A DNA stretch of 51,789 nucleotides. Origin: Caldatribacterium sp964426875. Its GTDB lineage: Bacteria > Atribacterota > Atribacteria > Atribacterales > Caldatribacteriaceae. The notes under the pieces were generated by a model, which was given only the letters and a program-made list of their open reading frames with translations, did not search any database and had not been told where the DNA came from. The translations under genes and the position numbers were made by a program. Positions 41,526 through 49,698 of this stretch are shown here, piece after piece (position 1 is the stretch's first letter; each line of letters begins with the position of its first letter). The stretch lies in assembly GCA_964426875.1 (NCBI GenBank), contig CAYRSB010000015.1, positions 1-51,789 on the forward strand, given 5' to 3'.

Positions 41526-42302
41526 CTACTCGCTCCACCTCTTCGAAAAAACTCTTCGAAAATTCTCTAAAAGGGCTTCTTGGAAGTCACAAAGGTTCTC
41601 CCCTCGCAAATCAGCCAGAAACCGAGCTGTCTCCAAAAGAAAGGCTGGCTCGTTTCTCTTGCCTCGCCGTGTCTGAGGAGGAAGATAAGGGGCATCGGTC
41701 TCAAGAAGAAGGCGTTCAAGGGGAACTTTCTTCGCCATCTCCCGCAAGCGGTGGGCCTTGGGGTAAGTGACCACCCCTCCCAAGGAGATGTACCAATCAC
41801 GGTTTACGATCTTCCCAAGTAAGGCTTCGTCTCCCGCAAAGCAGTGCCACACCACCGGAACGTTTCTGGCACGATCTTTAAGGATGGCAAAGACATCCTC
41901 CTCCGCTCTCCGGGAGTGCACAATCAGGGGAAGATTGAAACGCTCGGCAAGTTCCACCTGAGCAATAAAAGCCTCCTTCTGCTCTTTGATGTAACGCCTG
42001 TCCCAGTAATAATCAAGACCTACTTCTCCCACCGCACAGACCTTTTCTCTTTGAAGCATCTCCTCAAGAGGTGTAAGGTCGATTTTCTCTCCTTGTACCT
42101 CTTGAGGGTGCACTCCTAAACACCCAAAGACCTGAGGGTAGAGCTCCAAAAGACGGAGGACGTCTTGAGAAGAGGAAAGGGAAGTTGCTGCCGTAAGGAC
42201 ATACGTCACACCTTGGTGCGAAGCCCGCTCAAGGACTTCGGGGAGATCTCCTTGAAAGGCTTCATCATCGAGATGGGCATGGACATCCACCCAAAAGTTC
42301 AT
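41526..42302 (-). CDS. tatD: TatD-family metal-dependent DNase
   Basis: TIM-barrel hydrolase of 258 residues. Metal ligands: DVHAHLDD (HxH), GEVGLDYYWDR (Glu), VHSRRAEED (His), WHCFAGDE (His) and LETDAPYLPP (Asp). It overlaps the preceding tRNA-binding gene by 4 bases (ATGA), a frequent arrangement with metG. TatD enzymes act as 3'-5' exonucleases or in DNA repair. Confidence 0.92.
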   Translation of the reverse strand: MNFWVDVHAHLDDEAFQGDLPEVLERASHQGVTYVLTAATSLSSSQDVLRLLELYPQVFGCLGVHPQEVQGEKIDLTPLEEMLQREKVCAVGEVGLDYYWDRRYIKEQKEAFIAQVELAERFNLPLIVHSRRAEEDVFAILKDRARNVPVVWHCFAGDEALLGKIVNRDWYISLGGVVTYPKAHRLREMAKKVPLERLLLETDAPYLPPQTRRGKRNEPAFLLETARFLADLRGENLCDFQEALLENFRRVFSKRWSE

Positions 42303-42634
42303 CGCACCCTGCTTCCGGGGGCAATGTCCCGGTCAACGGTCACAAGGCTTATGTTCCCCTGGCCATCATCGGCCGCCAGGAGCATCCCCTGGGATTTAAT
42401 GCCCCGGATGACTGCCGGCTCAAGATTTACGACCACAACGACCTTCTTGCCCACGATCTCTTCCGCCCGGTAATAGGGAGCAAGACCCGCCACAAGCGTT
42501 CTTTCTTCCTCCCCCAGGTTCACACGGAGCAAAAGGAGTGCTCGGGTTCCTTCTACCCGCTCGGCACTCACCACCTCTCCTATCCGCAGGTCGACTTTCT
42601 GGAAGTCCTCAAGGTGAATCTCCGGTGTAGCCAT
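42299..42634 (-). CDS. free-standing tRNA-binding domain (MetRS C-terminal/Trbp111 type)
   Basis: Protein of 111 residues with the OB-fold tRNA-binding domain: FQKVDLRIGEVVSAERVEG, LVAGLAPYY, GKKVVVVVNLEPAVIRGIKS and QGMLLAADD. It resembles the C-terminal domain normally fused to dimeric methionyl-tRNA synthetases. The metG gene just upstream lacks this domain, so the protein probably works in trans. ATG at 42634 is set by AGGAGG about nine bases upstream; a longer frame into metG has no support. Confidence 0.9.
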   Translation of the reverse strand: MATPEIHLEDFQKVDLRIGEVVSAERVEGTRALLLLRVNLGEEERTLVAGLAPYYRAEEIVGKKVVVVVNLEPAVIRGIKSQGMLLAADDGQGNISLVTVDRDIAPGSRVR

Positions 42635-42653
42635 AAAAATACCTCCTCTTTGC

Positions 42654-44180
42654 TCATCCCTCAAGACGAGGGAAAAGGGGTTCCGGTTGCGCCACCGAGA
42701 ACACAAGAGGCCCTTTTGCCCAGTCAAGAACCTCAAGAAGGTTTTCCCGAAAGCTCTCTCCTATTCCCAGGCACCGCAAGAGCTTCTTGGAGGTCTCCGG
42801 CATGAAGGGAGCAACGAAAAATCCCAGAATTATCCCACAGTCAAGGAGCCTGTAGAGTACCCGATCAAGCTCTTCCTGCATCCCCGGGTCTTTGGCCATC
42901 CTCCAAGGGGCTCTTTGGTCAATATACCGGTTGCCGAAATGCACGAGGCGCCAGACCTGATCCAGGGCCTGGGAAAAAGCAAAGCGCTCCATAGAGGCCA
43001 AAAACTTCTCCCTGACCTCTTGAAGAAGGGTTTCCCACTCTCTATCCTCGTATCCTGAGGGTTTTCGAACCTCTCCGTTGCGGTATCTCCAGACCATGCT
43101 TAAAGTTCGATGCATGAGGTTCCCGAAATTGTCTGAGAGGTCTGCATTGCTCCGTTCGATGAAAGCCCGTTCGGAAAAATCTCCATCAAGGCCAAAGCTC
43201 ACCTCCCGCATGAGGAAGTACCGGAAGCGGTCCACCCCAAAGCGGGCGATAACTGCCAGGGGGTCTACCACATTCCCCCGGGATTTGGACATCTTCTCAC
43301 CGTTCACCGTCCACCAGCCATGGGCAAAAATCCTTCTGGGAAGGGGTAAACCCGCCGCTAAAAGCATGCTCGGCCAAAGAACTGCATGGAAGCGGAGGAT
43401 GTCTTTCCCCACCAGATGATGCGCCGAAGGCCAGAAGGTGGCAAGGCGCTTTTCATCTTTCCCAAAACCCACCACAGTAAGGTAGTTGATGAGGGCATCA
43501 AACCAGACGTAAATCGTGTGGGAGGGGTCGCCAGGAACAGGAATCCCCCACTCTAATCCAGCCCTAGAGATACTCTGGTCCTTGAGACCGCCTTTCACAA
43601 AACTGTAGATCTCGTTGAAGCGACTCTCAGGCATGACAAACTCAGGATTTGCCTCAAGATGTCTTAAGAGAGGTCTGGCAAATTGAGAGAGGGCAAAAAA
43701 GTAGCCCTCTTCCCGGAGGCGTTCTAAGGGCCGGCCGCAGTCAGGGCACACCAAACGCCCATTGAGTTGACTCTCCGGCCAGAAGGTCTCACAGGGAACA
43801 CAGTACCACCCCTCATACTCTCCCTTGTAGATATAACCCTTCTTTTGCAAGAGAAGGAAAAAGGACTGCACCGTCTCCTCATGCTCTTTGTCCGTCGTGC
43901 GGATAAAAACATCATAGGAGATATTCAGGATCTTCCAGAGGTCTTTAAATCGCACCACGACCCTGTCCACAAGCTCCTGCGGAGAGAGTCCAACATCCTG
44001 GGCAGCCTTAACGATTTTCTGACCATGCTCATCGGTACCGGTGGCAAAAAGCACTTTCTCCCCCAGCAGGCGGTGAAAGCGAGCCAGAATGTCGGCCGCA
44101 CAGGTTGTATAGGCATGCCCGATGTGAGGTACATCGTTGACGTAGTAGATCGGTGTGGTGACATAGAAAGTTCCGCTCAT
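42654..44180 (-). CDS. metG: methionyl-tRNA synthetase
   Basis: Class I synthetase of 508 residues. YYVNDVPHIGHAYTT contains the HIGH motif, GEKMSKSRGNVVDP the KMSKS motif. A zinc knuckle is present as CVPC...CPDC around residues 126-148. There is no C-terminal tRNA-binding domain; that domain is encoded separately 19 bases downstream. A strong promoter is 33 bases upstream. First gene of a metG-tRNA-binding-tatD operon. Confidence 0.96.
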   Translation of the reverse strand: MSGTFYVTTPIYYVNDVPHIGHAYTTCAADILARFHRLLGEKVLFATGTDEHGQKIVKAAQDVGLSPQELVDRVVVRFKDLWKILNISYDVFIRTTDKEHEETVQSFFLLLQKKGYIYKGEYEGWYCVPCETFWPESQLNGRLVCPDCGRPLERLREEGYFFALSQFARPLLRHLEANPEFVMPESRFNEIYSFVKGGLKDQSISRAGLEWGIPVPGDPSHTIYVWFDALINYLTVVGFGKDEKRLATFWPSAHHLVGKDILRFHAVLWPSMLLAAGLPLPRRIFAHGWWTVNGEKMSKSRGNVVDPLAVIARFGVDRFRYFLMREVSFGLDGDFSERAFIERSNADLSDNFGNLMHRTLSMVWRYRNGEVRKPSGYEDREWETLLQEVREKFLASMERFAFSQALDQVWRLVHFGNRYIDQRAPWRMAKDPGMQEELDRVLYRLLDCGIILGFFVAPFMPETSKKLLRCLGIGESFRENLLEVLDWAKGPLVFSVAQPEPLFPRLEG

Positions 44181-44212
44181 CGTCGTCCCCTCGGTTTTTC
44201 TTTTTGCCCCTA

Positions 44213-44241
44213 TTAGTACCGCACTTCCCCAACGCTGTCAA
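44213..44241 (-). promoter_or_regulatory. promoter of metG
   Basis: TTGACA (44241-44236), 17 bases, TACTAA (44218-44213), 33 bases upstream of the metG ATG. Confidence 0.65.
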
Positions 44242-44594
44242 GAAAACCGAAAACAGAGAACCCCAGACATGAAAAAGGACTACCGTCCTCTCTCAAGCAC
44301 CGGTTGCTCGAGAAAGCCTTCATCTCTTGGGGGCCCTCAGGATCGGTGCTCTGCGAACCTTGTAGTATTACTTCCTTCACGCCGTCGCAAACCCCAGGGT
44401 CTCGCCTGGCAAGGCAATCTCACTTTCACTCCCTTGGAAGGGGAAAGAAGCTACCACAAGAGGTGAAAGGTGATCCTTGCTCTGGTCCTACCGTCTTCCA
44501 GAAAGACCACCCTGCCACTTCAAAAGGGTGTGTTCATGAACTCAGCAAAATGTTGGGTCTTTTCGTTTTTCCCAAGATCAGGACTCGACCCCGG
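44242..44594. other. gene-free spacer between MFS gene and metG
   Basis: About 350 bases. Apart from the metG promoter edge and the terminator-like hairpins I see no coding frame or recognised RNA. It could be the long 3' untranslated end of the MFS transcript or the remains of a gene. Confidence 0.4.
44272..44289 (-). terminator. short Rho-independent terminator candidate
   Basis: Minus strand AGGAC-GGTA-GTCCT-TTTT. A second hairpin (9 bp, one G-T pair) is at 44291-44313. They would end transcripts from the MFS gene about 300 bases downstream of its stop. Confidence 0.4.
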
Positions 44595-45767
44595 CTAACC
44601 CAGGGAATTCAACCTGCCCTCCCTTCTCACATAACCCCAGGACACAGAAGCCAGGAAGAGCATGGCAATCGTAGCAACGAGGGGAACCCAAAGGCCTACC
44701 TGCAATCCGGCATAGTCTGAAACCAGGCCCATACTGAGGGGCAAAAGCATCCCGCCAAGCCCACCGGCGGCGGTGAGAACCCCCGAAAGAGTACCACTGT
44801 ATTGAGGAAAGACCGAGCCGGCCTGAGCCATGGCTGTGGGGTAGATTCCCGAAAAAAAGAGACCCAGGAGCACAAAAAGCAATATACTCAGACCGATTGC
44901 CTGCACGGCAAAGACGAGGAGAAACAAGACTGTGGAGCCCAGGCTTAAAAAGAAAAGTGTCTGCACGTATCCCACTTTCTCCGACACAAAACCGTTCAAA
45001 AGCCTTCCTACCGTCAGACCGACAAAAAAGAGAGAAAGGGCAAACGAGCCCGTAGCGTGAGGAACACCTCGGGTACCGATGAGGTAGGTGGGGAGCCAAC
45101 TGGCAACCACCTGCTCTGCCCCCACATAGACGAAAAGAAGCAGGATGAACTGGAGGATAATTCTTCGCTTCAAGAGCACGGCAACATCTGAAAGCCGTAT
45201 TACCTCTTCCCCGTTGGCTTTTGGAAGGCGAGTGGGAAAGAGGAGGACAAAAAAGAGAATCGGGATACAGGCAGTGAAAAGGAAAGCCGGCCTCCAGCTC
45301 GAAAAAGTAGCAGAAACCAGGTTGAAGAGTAATGGTCCACTTAAAGCTCCGACGCCAAAGAACATGTGCAACAACCCCAGGCCGATCCCCTTTTTGTCCC
45401 CAGAGATATCCATGAAAAGACCGTTCACCCCGCCATCCAATGTACCGACCCCCATCCCGATGAGGGCCACTGCTACAAAGAGGGCAACCTCGTTCCTCCC
45501 CAGAATGAAACCGATGAGGCCTGCCGTCATTGACGATGCACCGGCAAGGAGAAAGGGCTTCTTCCCGAAGAAATCCGACGCTACCCCTGCCGACACAACT
45601 GCCATGAAGTAGAAGACTCCTTGAACAAAGAGCAGCGCCCCCACCAGAGAAAAACTCATATTGTACTCTTTGATGAGATGCGGGATGGCGGGGCCGATCA
45701 TCGCATTGGCAAGACCCAGGGAAATAAACCCCAGATATCCGACGAAGTGTGTTCTTGTGAACATCAT
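44595..45767 (-). CDS. MFS transporter (sugar or metabolite type)
   Basis: Integral membrane protein of 390 residues with twelve predicted segments. The N-terminal GLANAMIGPAIPHLIKEYN, the loop DFFGKKPFLLAG (the A-loop of the major facilitator family) and the second-half loop GFVSEKVGYVQ are visible. Proteins of this shape often carry sugars, but the substrate is not decided by sequence. Start ATG (45767 or 45764) with AGAAGGGG upstream. Confidence 0.87.
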   Translation of the reverse strand: MMFTRTHFVGYLGFISLGLANAMIGPAIPHLIKEYNMSFSLVGALLFVQGVFYFMAVVSAGVASDFFGKKPFLLAGASSMTAGLIGFILGRNEVALFVAVALIGMGVGTLDGGVNGLFMDISGDKKGIGLGLLHMFFGVGALSGPLLFNLVSATFSSWRPAFLFTACIPILFFVLLFPTRLPKANGEEVIRLSDVAVLLKRRIILQFILLLFVYVGAEQVVASWLPTYLIGTRGVPHATGSFALSLFFVGLTVGRLLNGFVSEKVGYVQTLFFLSLGSTVLFLLVFAVQAIGLSILLFVLLGLFFSGIYPTAMAQAGSVFPQYSGTLSGVLTAAGGLGGMLLPLSMGLVSDYAGLQVGLWVPLVATIAMLFLASVSWGYVRREGRLNSLG

Positions 45768-46007
45768 GCCTCAACCCCTTCTGTATCCCCAAGGTGCATC
45801 GCGACCCAAAATCTCTCCGTTCTCTTCTTGTGTACCTTTTGCATCACCACTCGTTCCAACAATACTACCACAACCTCATAGCCTTCTCACCACTCAAAAA
45901 ACCTTAGGACTTGGTTTCTTGCAGAGATTCCCACAGTACGTACAGCCACCGGGCACATGTAGCTTTATCGCCTCTTCCTCAAAAGGAGAGGAAGCCCCGG
46001 AAAGGCC

Positions 46008-46036
46008 TTGTCAAAAGAGAGAAGTTTCCGGATAAT
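46008..46036 (+). promoter_or_regulatory. promoter of the flippase-like gene, likely leaderless
   Basis: TTGTCA (46008-46013), 17 bases, GATAAT (46031-46036). Transcription should begin near 46043, the same base as the GTG start. Confidence 0.5.
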
Positions 46037-46042
46037 ACATCT

Positions 46043-47065
46043 GTGTACAGAAAAGAAGAAACCCTCAATCCCCGAAAAATTCTCAGACAGTTTATCCTTG
46101 GAGTGGGTGGAAGTGTCGTTGCCCTCTTTTTTATCGTCCTCTCCCTGCTTCGACGCGAGGGTCCGGCGGACCTGTCCCTACCTTATCCTCACTATCTCCT
46201 CTTTGGGTTCCTCCTTCTCTTTCTGGGCTGGTCCTGCGATGCCCTGCGGGTGAAAGTCTCTGCCCGGCTGTGGCGAAAGAAAATCCGCCTCCGCGATGGC
46301 TTAACTGCCGTACTCTCCGGATATTTTCTGAGCGGGATCACCCCGGCCAATACCGGCGGAAACGTCGCCGAAATATATGTCCTCACCAGATCCGGCCTTT
46401 CCCTCAGCGAAGCAGCAAGCCTTACCTTGGTGGGAGGGGTCTTGTACTCCTTGAGTCTGGTTATCCTCTTTCTCCTTTTCACCCTCTTCTCTCCGGAGGA
46501 TGTCCCCTCCCGCATATTCTCCATAGCGTCATACCTCCTTGGACTCTATGTCGTTCTCATCGGGATTGTGGCGTTCTTTCTCAAATTCCCGGCGCCTCTC
46601 CTTTTCCTTGCTGAACGCATCGGAAATTTCTTAGCCTCCCGCTTCCCCCGTCTTGAAAATGTGCAGGTTGAGATTCCTCTTCTCGTCAACAACTTCATCA
46701 TCGACCTCCGAGAGAAATTCATTCTTTTTCTACGAAATCCCCACTACCTGGGATGGAACATAAGCATGTACTGTTTGCACTTCCTCTGCCTTTTTGGAAC
46801 CACTTATTTTCTCTTCCTTGCCCTTTCTGAAACCCGACTCTCCCCATTGTCTGTCATTCGACTCCAGATTCCTCTCTTTTTTGCCCTGCGTTTCACACCG
46901 GTTCCCGGAGCAAGCGGTGTGGCAGAACTCTCTTTTGCTTCACTTTTTGGCACCCTTCTTGAAGGAGGAAAGGTGAGCATCCTTGTCTTTCTCTGGCGCC
47001 TCTATACCTACTACTCCGCCCTGGGAGCGGGAAGTATCGCCTTTTTCCGGACTCTTGCCCGTTGA
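46043..47065 (+). CDS. lysylphosphatidylglycerol synthase TM-region/UPF0104-type flippase-like protein
   Basis: Membrane protein of about 340 residues with eight hydrophobic segments, of the lysylphosphatidylglycerol synthetase/flippase-like family (AglD/MprF N-terminal type). SGYFLSGITPANTGGNVAEIYVLTRSG and RFTPVPGASGVAELSFASLF, with the conserved PxxxG-E pattern, are diagnostic. The GTG at 46043 is favoured by the promoter; a longer open frame to 45911 would start upstream of it. Probably moves a lipid or lipid-linked sugar. Confidence 0.8.
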   Translation: MYRKEETLNPRKILRQFILGVGGSVVALFFIVLSLLRREGPADLSLPYPHYLLFGFLLLFLGWSCDALRVKVSARLWRKKIRLRDGLTAVLSGYFLSGITPANTGGNVAEIYVLTRSGLSLSEAASLTLVGGVLYSLSLVILFLLFTLFSPEDVPSRIFSIASYLLGLYVVLIGIVAFFLKFPAPLLFLAERIGNFLASRFPRLENVQVEIPLLVNNFIIDLREKFILFLRNPHYLGWNISMYCLHFLCLFGTTYFLFLALSETRLSPLSVIRLQIPLFFALRFTPVPGASGVAELSFASLFGTLLEGGKVSILVFLWRLYTYYSALGAGSIAFFRTLAR

Positions 47066-47246
47066 GAACCCCATCTTTCTCCAAAAATCCTCTCGAAATA
47101 GAGACCTTGAAGCCAGTACACCTACAAGCCTTGGCGATTCACCCGGTATAATAACCCCAAAAGGTGAGACCGCTTTGTTACAAAGATAGCAACCTCAAAG
47201 GAGTCGGGCTCTTGAAATTCCGGAAAACTTTCGAGAAAATAAGAAT
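47066..47246 (+). promoter_or_regulatory. leader and promoter of the ZIP transporter
   Basis: TATAAT at 47147-47152 is followed by about 88 bases of leader containing CTTTG-TTA-CAAAG (47171-47183) inside a longer AGGT/ACCT-type pairing. The layout is compatible with a metal-responsive leader, but I recognise no riboswitch class. Confidence 0.4.
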
Positions 47247-47996
47247 ATGGACCACCTCGTCTTAGGAATATTGGCCAGCATCCTTGCCGGAGCAGCCACA
47301 GGAATCGGAGCCATTCCCGTCCTTTTCCCTTCTTTACACCCTTTCTCTCACCGTTTCAAGGACGAGCTCTTGGGGTTTGCCGCCGGAGTGATGCTTGCTG
47401 CCACCGCCTTCAGTCTCCTTGTCCCCGCCATAAAGTGGGGAGGAACAGGAATAGCGGTTTTGGGTATCGCTTCTGGAGCTTTGCTCCTTGACCTTCTTGA
47501 TCGAGTCATCCCCCATGAACACTTCGAAAAGGGGAAAGAGGGACTGGCCTCCAAACTCCGAAAGATATGGCTTTTCGTGCTGGCCATCACCCTTCACAAT
47601 TTTCCCGAAGGACTTGCCGTGGGGGTGAGCTTTGGAAGTCGAAACATCGCCGACGGTATTACCGTGGCTTTCGCCATAGGTCTACAGAATATTCCCGAAG
47701 GCATGGCGGTGGCAATTTCTCTTCTTGGAGCGGGCTACGATCGGAAAAAGTCCTTCCTTTACGCCTTCTTTACCGGACTCGTAGAGCCCATCGGGGGGAT
47801 TCTGGGGGTGGTATTAGTGTCCTTCATGCACCCTTTCCTTCCCTTCGGTATGGCTTTGGCGGCAGGAGCAATGCTTTTTGTCATCGGAGACGAGATCATT
47901 CCTGAAACACACCATGGCCCTTCGGCCCGCTTTTCCACCTATGCCCTCCTTGTGGGCTTTATCGTCATGATGATTCTCGACACCCTCTTCGGGTGA
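47247..47996 (+). CDS. ZIP-family metal transporter
   Basis: Divalent metal transporter of 249 residues with about eight membrane segments. The two metal-site helices read LHNFPEGLAVG and LQNIPEGMAVAIS, diagnostic for ZIP (GufA-like/ZupT branch). The loop before them is HEHFEKGKEGLASK. It probably imports zinc, iron or manganese. It sits next to a rubredoxin gene. Confidence 0.93.
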   Translation: MDHLVLGILASILAGAATGIGAIPVLFPSLHPFSHRFKDELLGFAAGVMLAATAFSLLVPAIKWGGTGIAVLGIASGALLLDLLDRVIPHEHFEKGKEGLASKLRKIWLFVLAITLHNFPEGLAVGVSFGSRNIADGITVAFAIGLQNIPEGMAVAISLLGAGYDRKKSFLYAFFTGLVEPIGGILGVVLVSFMHPFLPFGMALAAGAMLFVIGDEIIPETHHGPSARFSTYALLVGFIVMMILDTLFG

Positions 47997-48053
47997 GGAA
48001 TTTTTCTCTGTTGTTTGGGTTCTCAGGAAAAAATCTTGAAAGGGGGAAAGGAT

Positions 48054-48212
48054 ATGGACCGATACATCTGCCGTATTTGCGGATATGTGTACGACCCGGA
48101 AAAAGGTGACCCCGATTCCGGCATCGAGCCGGGGACACCTTTTGAAGCCCTCCCACCTGACTGGGTTTGTCCAATTTGTGGGGCCAGCAAGGACCAGTTT
48201 GAAAAAGAGTGA
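48054..48212 (+). CDS. rubredoxin
   Basis: A 52-residue redox protein holding one iron with four cysteines: CRICGYVYDP and CPICGASKDQF. PDSGIEPGTPFEALPPDWVC is the standard core. ATG at 48054 with AAAGGGGG upstream; the longer frame from 48015 lacks a site. Small electron carrier, typical of anaerobes coping with oxygen or reactive species. Confidence 0.95.
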   Translation: MDRYICRICGYVYDPEKGDPDSGIEPGTPFEALPPDWVCPICGASKDQFEKE

Positions 48213-48219
48213 AACTTAA

Positions 48220-48245
48220 AGCCGGGGAAAAGCCACTCCCCGGCT
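48220..48245. terminator. bidirectional terminator between rubredoxin and ABC genes
   Basis: Perfect 8-bp stem (AGCCGGGG, 10-base loop, CCCCGGCT) between convergent genes. The minus side has TTTAAGTTT after the stem. Confidence 0.65.
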
Positions 48246-48251
48246 CAATCC

Positions 48252-49028
48252 TCAACCTCTTCGGCTTCCCTCTACGAGTTCCACTCCCACTATAAGGCCT
48301 ATAATCTCATCAGGGTTGGTCTCGTGGGTTAAGCGTTCTCCAACTTTTTCTCCCCGCCGCAAAACCACCAGACGATGGGCCACCTGGAAGACGTCGTAAA
48401 GCTGGTGGCTGATGATGATAACGGTTACTCCCTGAGAGCTTAAAGTCTTGACCAGATTCAAAACCTTCCGTTGCTCGGTAACTCCCAGGGCCGCTGTGGG
48501 CTCATCCATGATGAGGAGTTTGGCATTCCAGTAAATGGAGCGGGAAATGGCCACAGATTGCCTTTGCCCTCCGGAAAGGGTTTTGATTTTGTTTCGCAGA
48601 GAAGGAATCTCAATCCCCAGGCGGTCAAGAACCTTCCGTGACTCCTGCAACATGTATTCATGGTCTAAAACCGGGATGAGGTTGAGGAGCTTTTTGAGCC
48701 TCTCTCGCCCCAAGAAGATGTTCGAGTACACGTTGAGGTTCTCAGCGAGGGCCAGGTCCTGGTAAAGAGTCTCGATGCCCAGACGGATGGCATCCATGGG
48801 GCTTGTAATCTTGACTTCCCTTCCCTCAAAGAAAATCTGTCCCTCGTCCGGACGATAAACTCCAGAGACAACCTTAATGAGGGTGGATTTCCCTGCTCCG
48901 TTGTCTCCCAAAAGCCCCACCACTTCTCCCGGATAGACCTCCATGCTGACCCGATTGACCGCCACAAGGCCCCCGAATCGTTTGACGATATTCCGCACCT
49001 CAAGTAAAGGTTTGCGTTCCTTTTCCAT
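48252..49028 (-). CDS. single-domain ATPase of a CUT2-type sugar ABC transporter
   Basis: ABC ATPase of 258 residues: Walker A GDNGAGKST, signature LSGGQRQS, Walker B LLIMDEPTAALGV, H-loop ISHQ. The sequence is of the RbsA/XylG/FrcA type, but has one ABC domain instead of two, like FrcA. It follows the permease by 4 bases and should drive sugar import together with it. Confidence 0.9.
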   Translation of the reverse strand: MEKERKPLLEVRNIVKRFGGLVAVNRVSMEVYPGEVVGLLGDNGAGKSTLIKVVSGVYRPDEGQIFFEGREVKITSPMDAIRLGIETLYQDLALAENLNVYSNIFLGRERLKKLLNLIPVLDHEYMLQESRKVLDRLGIEIPSLRNKIKTLSGGQRQSVAISRSIYWNAKLLIMDEPTAALGVTEQRKVLNLVKTLSSQGVTVIIISHQLYDVFQVAHRLVVLRRGEKVGERLTHETNPDEIIGLIVGVELVEGSRRG

Positions 49029-49032
49029 TATC

Positions 49033-49647
49033 CTACTCCCCTTTTCTCACGAATTCCGGGAAGAACTGATCGATGAGCACCGCAAGAACAAGGATAATCC
49101 CCACGTACACGTACTTGTTGTAGGTGGGTAACCCGAGATTCACCATACCGGTTTCCAGCATGGCAATAATAAGGGTTCCAATAACAGATCCCACCATGCT
49201 CCCCGTTCCTCCGTAGAGACTTGCTCCACCAATGACCACGGCCACCACCGAATCGAGCATTCTTGCCGCTCCGGCGTCGGCCCTCCCAGTAACAAACCGC
49301 AGGGTGTACATCACGCCTCCCATAGCAGCAAAGAAGGAGGAAATCATGTACACCCTGATCAAGCGTCTTTCTATCGGAATTCCTGCNNNNNNNNNNNNNN
49401 NNNNNNNNNNNNNNNNNNNNNNNNNNNNNNNNNNNNNNNNNNNNNNNNNNNNNNNNNNNNNNNNNNNNNNNNNNNNNNNNNNNNNNCCAGCGGCAAGAAG
49501 GAGCGCCGGAGCAGAGGTGAGAAGAATGTTATTGAGGGTCTTGAGGGAGAGAAACCCTCTTCCGGTAAAGCTGAAAAGAACACAGAGAAGGAAAAGGACT
49601 ACCCAGTTTCGACCGACCCTTGCAAGAATTTGCTCTTGAGAAAGCAC
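49033..49647 (-). CDS. sugar ABC transporter permease, interrupted by scaffold gap
   Basis: RbsC-type permease. The N-terminal part (FSFTGRGFLSLKTLNNILLTSAP) and the C-terminal part (VVAVVIGGASLYGGTGSMVG ... LIDQFFPEFVRKGE) are clear. The central part is replaced by 100 N (49387-49486). RbsC proteins are about 320 residues, so roughly 110-120 more codons than shown are likely missing. GTG at 49647 is chosen; a TTG at 49662 would lie inside the upstream hairpin. Confidence 0.85.
   Translation of the reverse strand: MLSQEQILARVGRNWVVLFLLCVLFSFTGRGFLSLKTLNNILLTSAPALLLAAXXXXXXXXXXXXXXXXXXXXXXXXXXXXXXXXXXAGIPIERRLIRVYMISSFFAAMGGVMYTLRFVTGRADAGAARMLDSVVAVVIGGASLYGGTGSMVGSVIGTLIIAMLETGMVNLGLPTYNKYVYVGIILVLAVLIDQFFPEFVRKGE
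49387..49486. other. assembly gap of 100 N
   Basis: Exactly 100 undetermined bases, the usual placeholder for a gap of unknown length. The permease reading frame matches on both sides only by its nominal length. Confidence 0.98.
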
Positions 49648-49660
49648 GCCTTCTTCCCCC

Positions 49661-49693
49661 AAAAGGAGGGGGACTTTGTATCCCCCTCCTTTT
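49661..49693 (-). terminator. strong hairpin between binding-protein and permease genes
   Basis: Perfect 13-bp stem (AAAAGGAGGGGGA, 7-base loop, TCCCCCTCCTTTT) 6 bases after the binding-protein stop. Strong GC pairing with a TTTT end. As an operon-internal structure it would lower permease and ATPase expression relative to the binding protein. Confidence 0.75.
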
Positions 49694-49698
49694 CAGTC

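Noticed and set aside
44578..45792. A 404-codon open frame offset from the MFS gene on the same strand
   Set aside because: It runs through the MFS transporter in another frame. Its peptide is low-quality, rich in Ser/Cys/Arg/Gly, with no membrane pattern, while the MFS frame has twelve clear segments.
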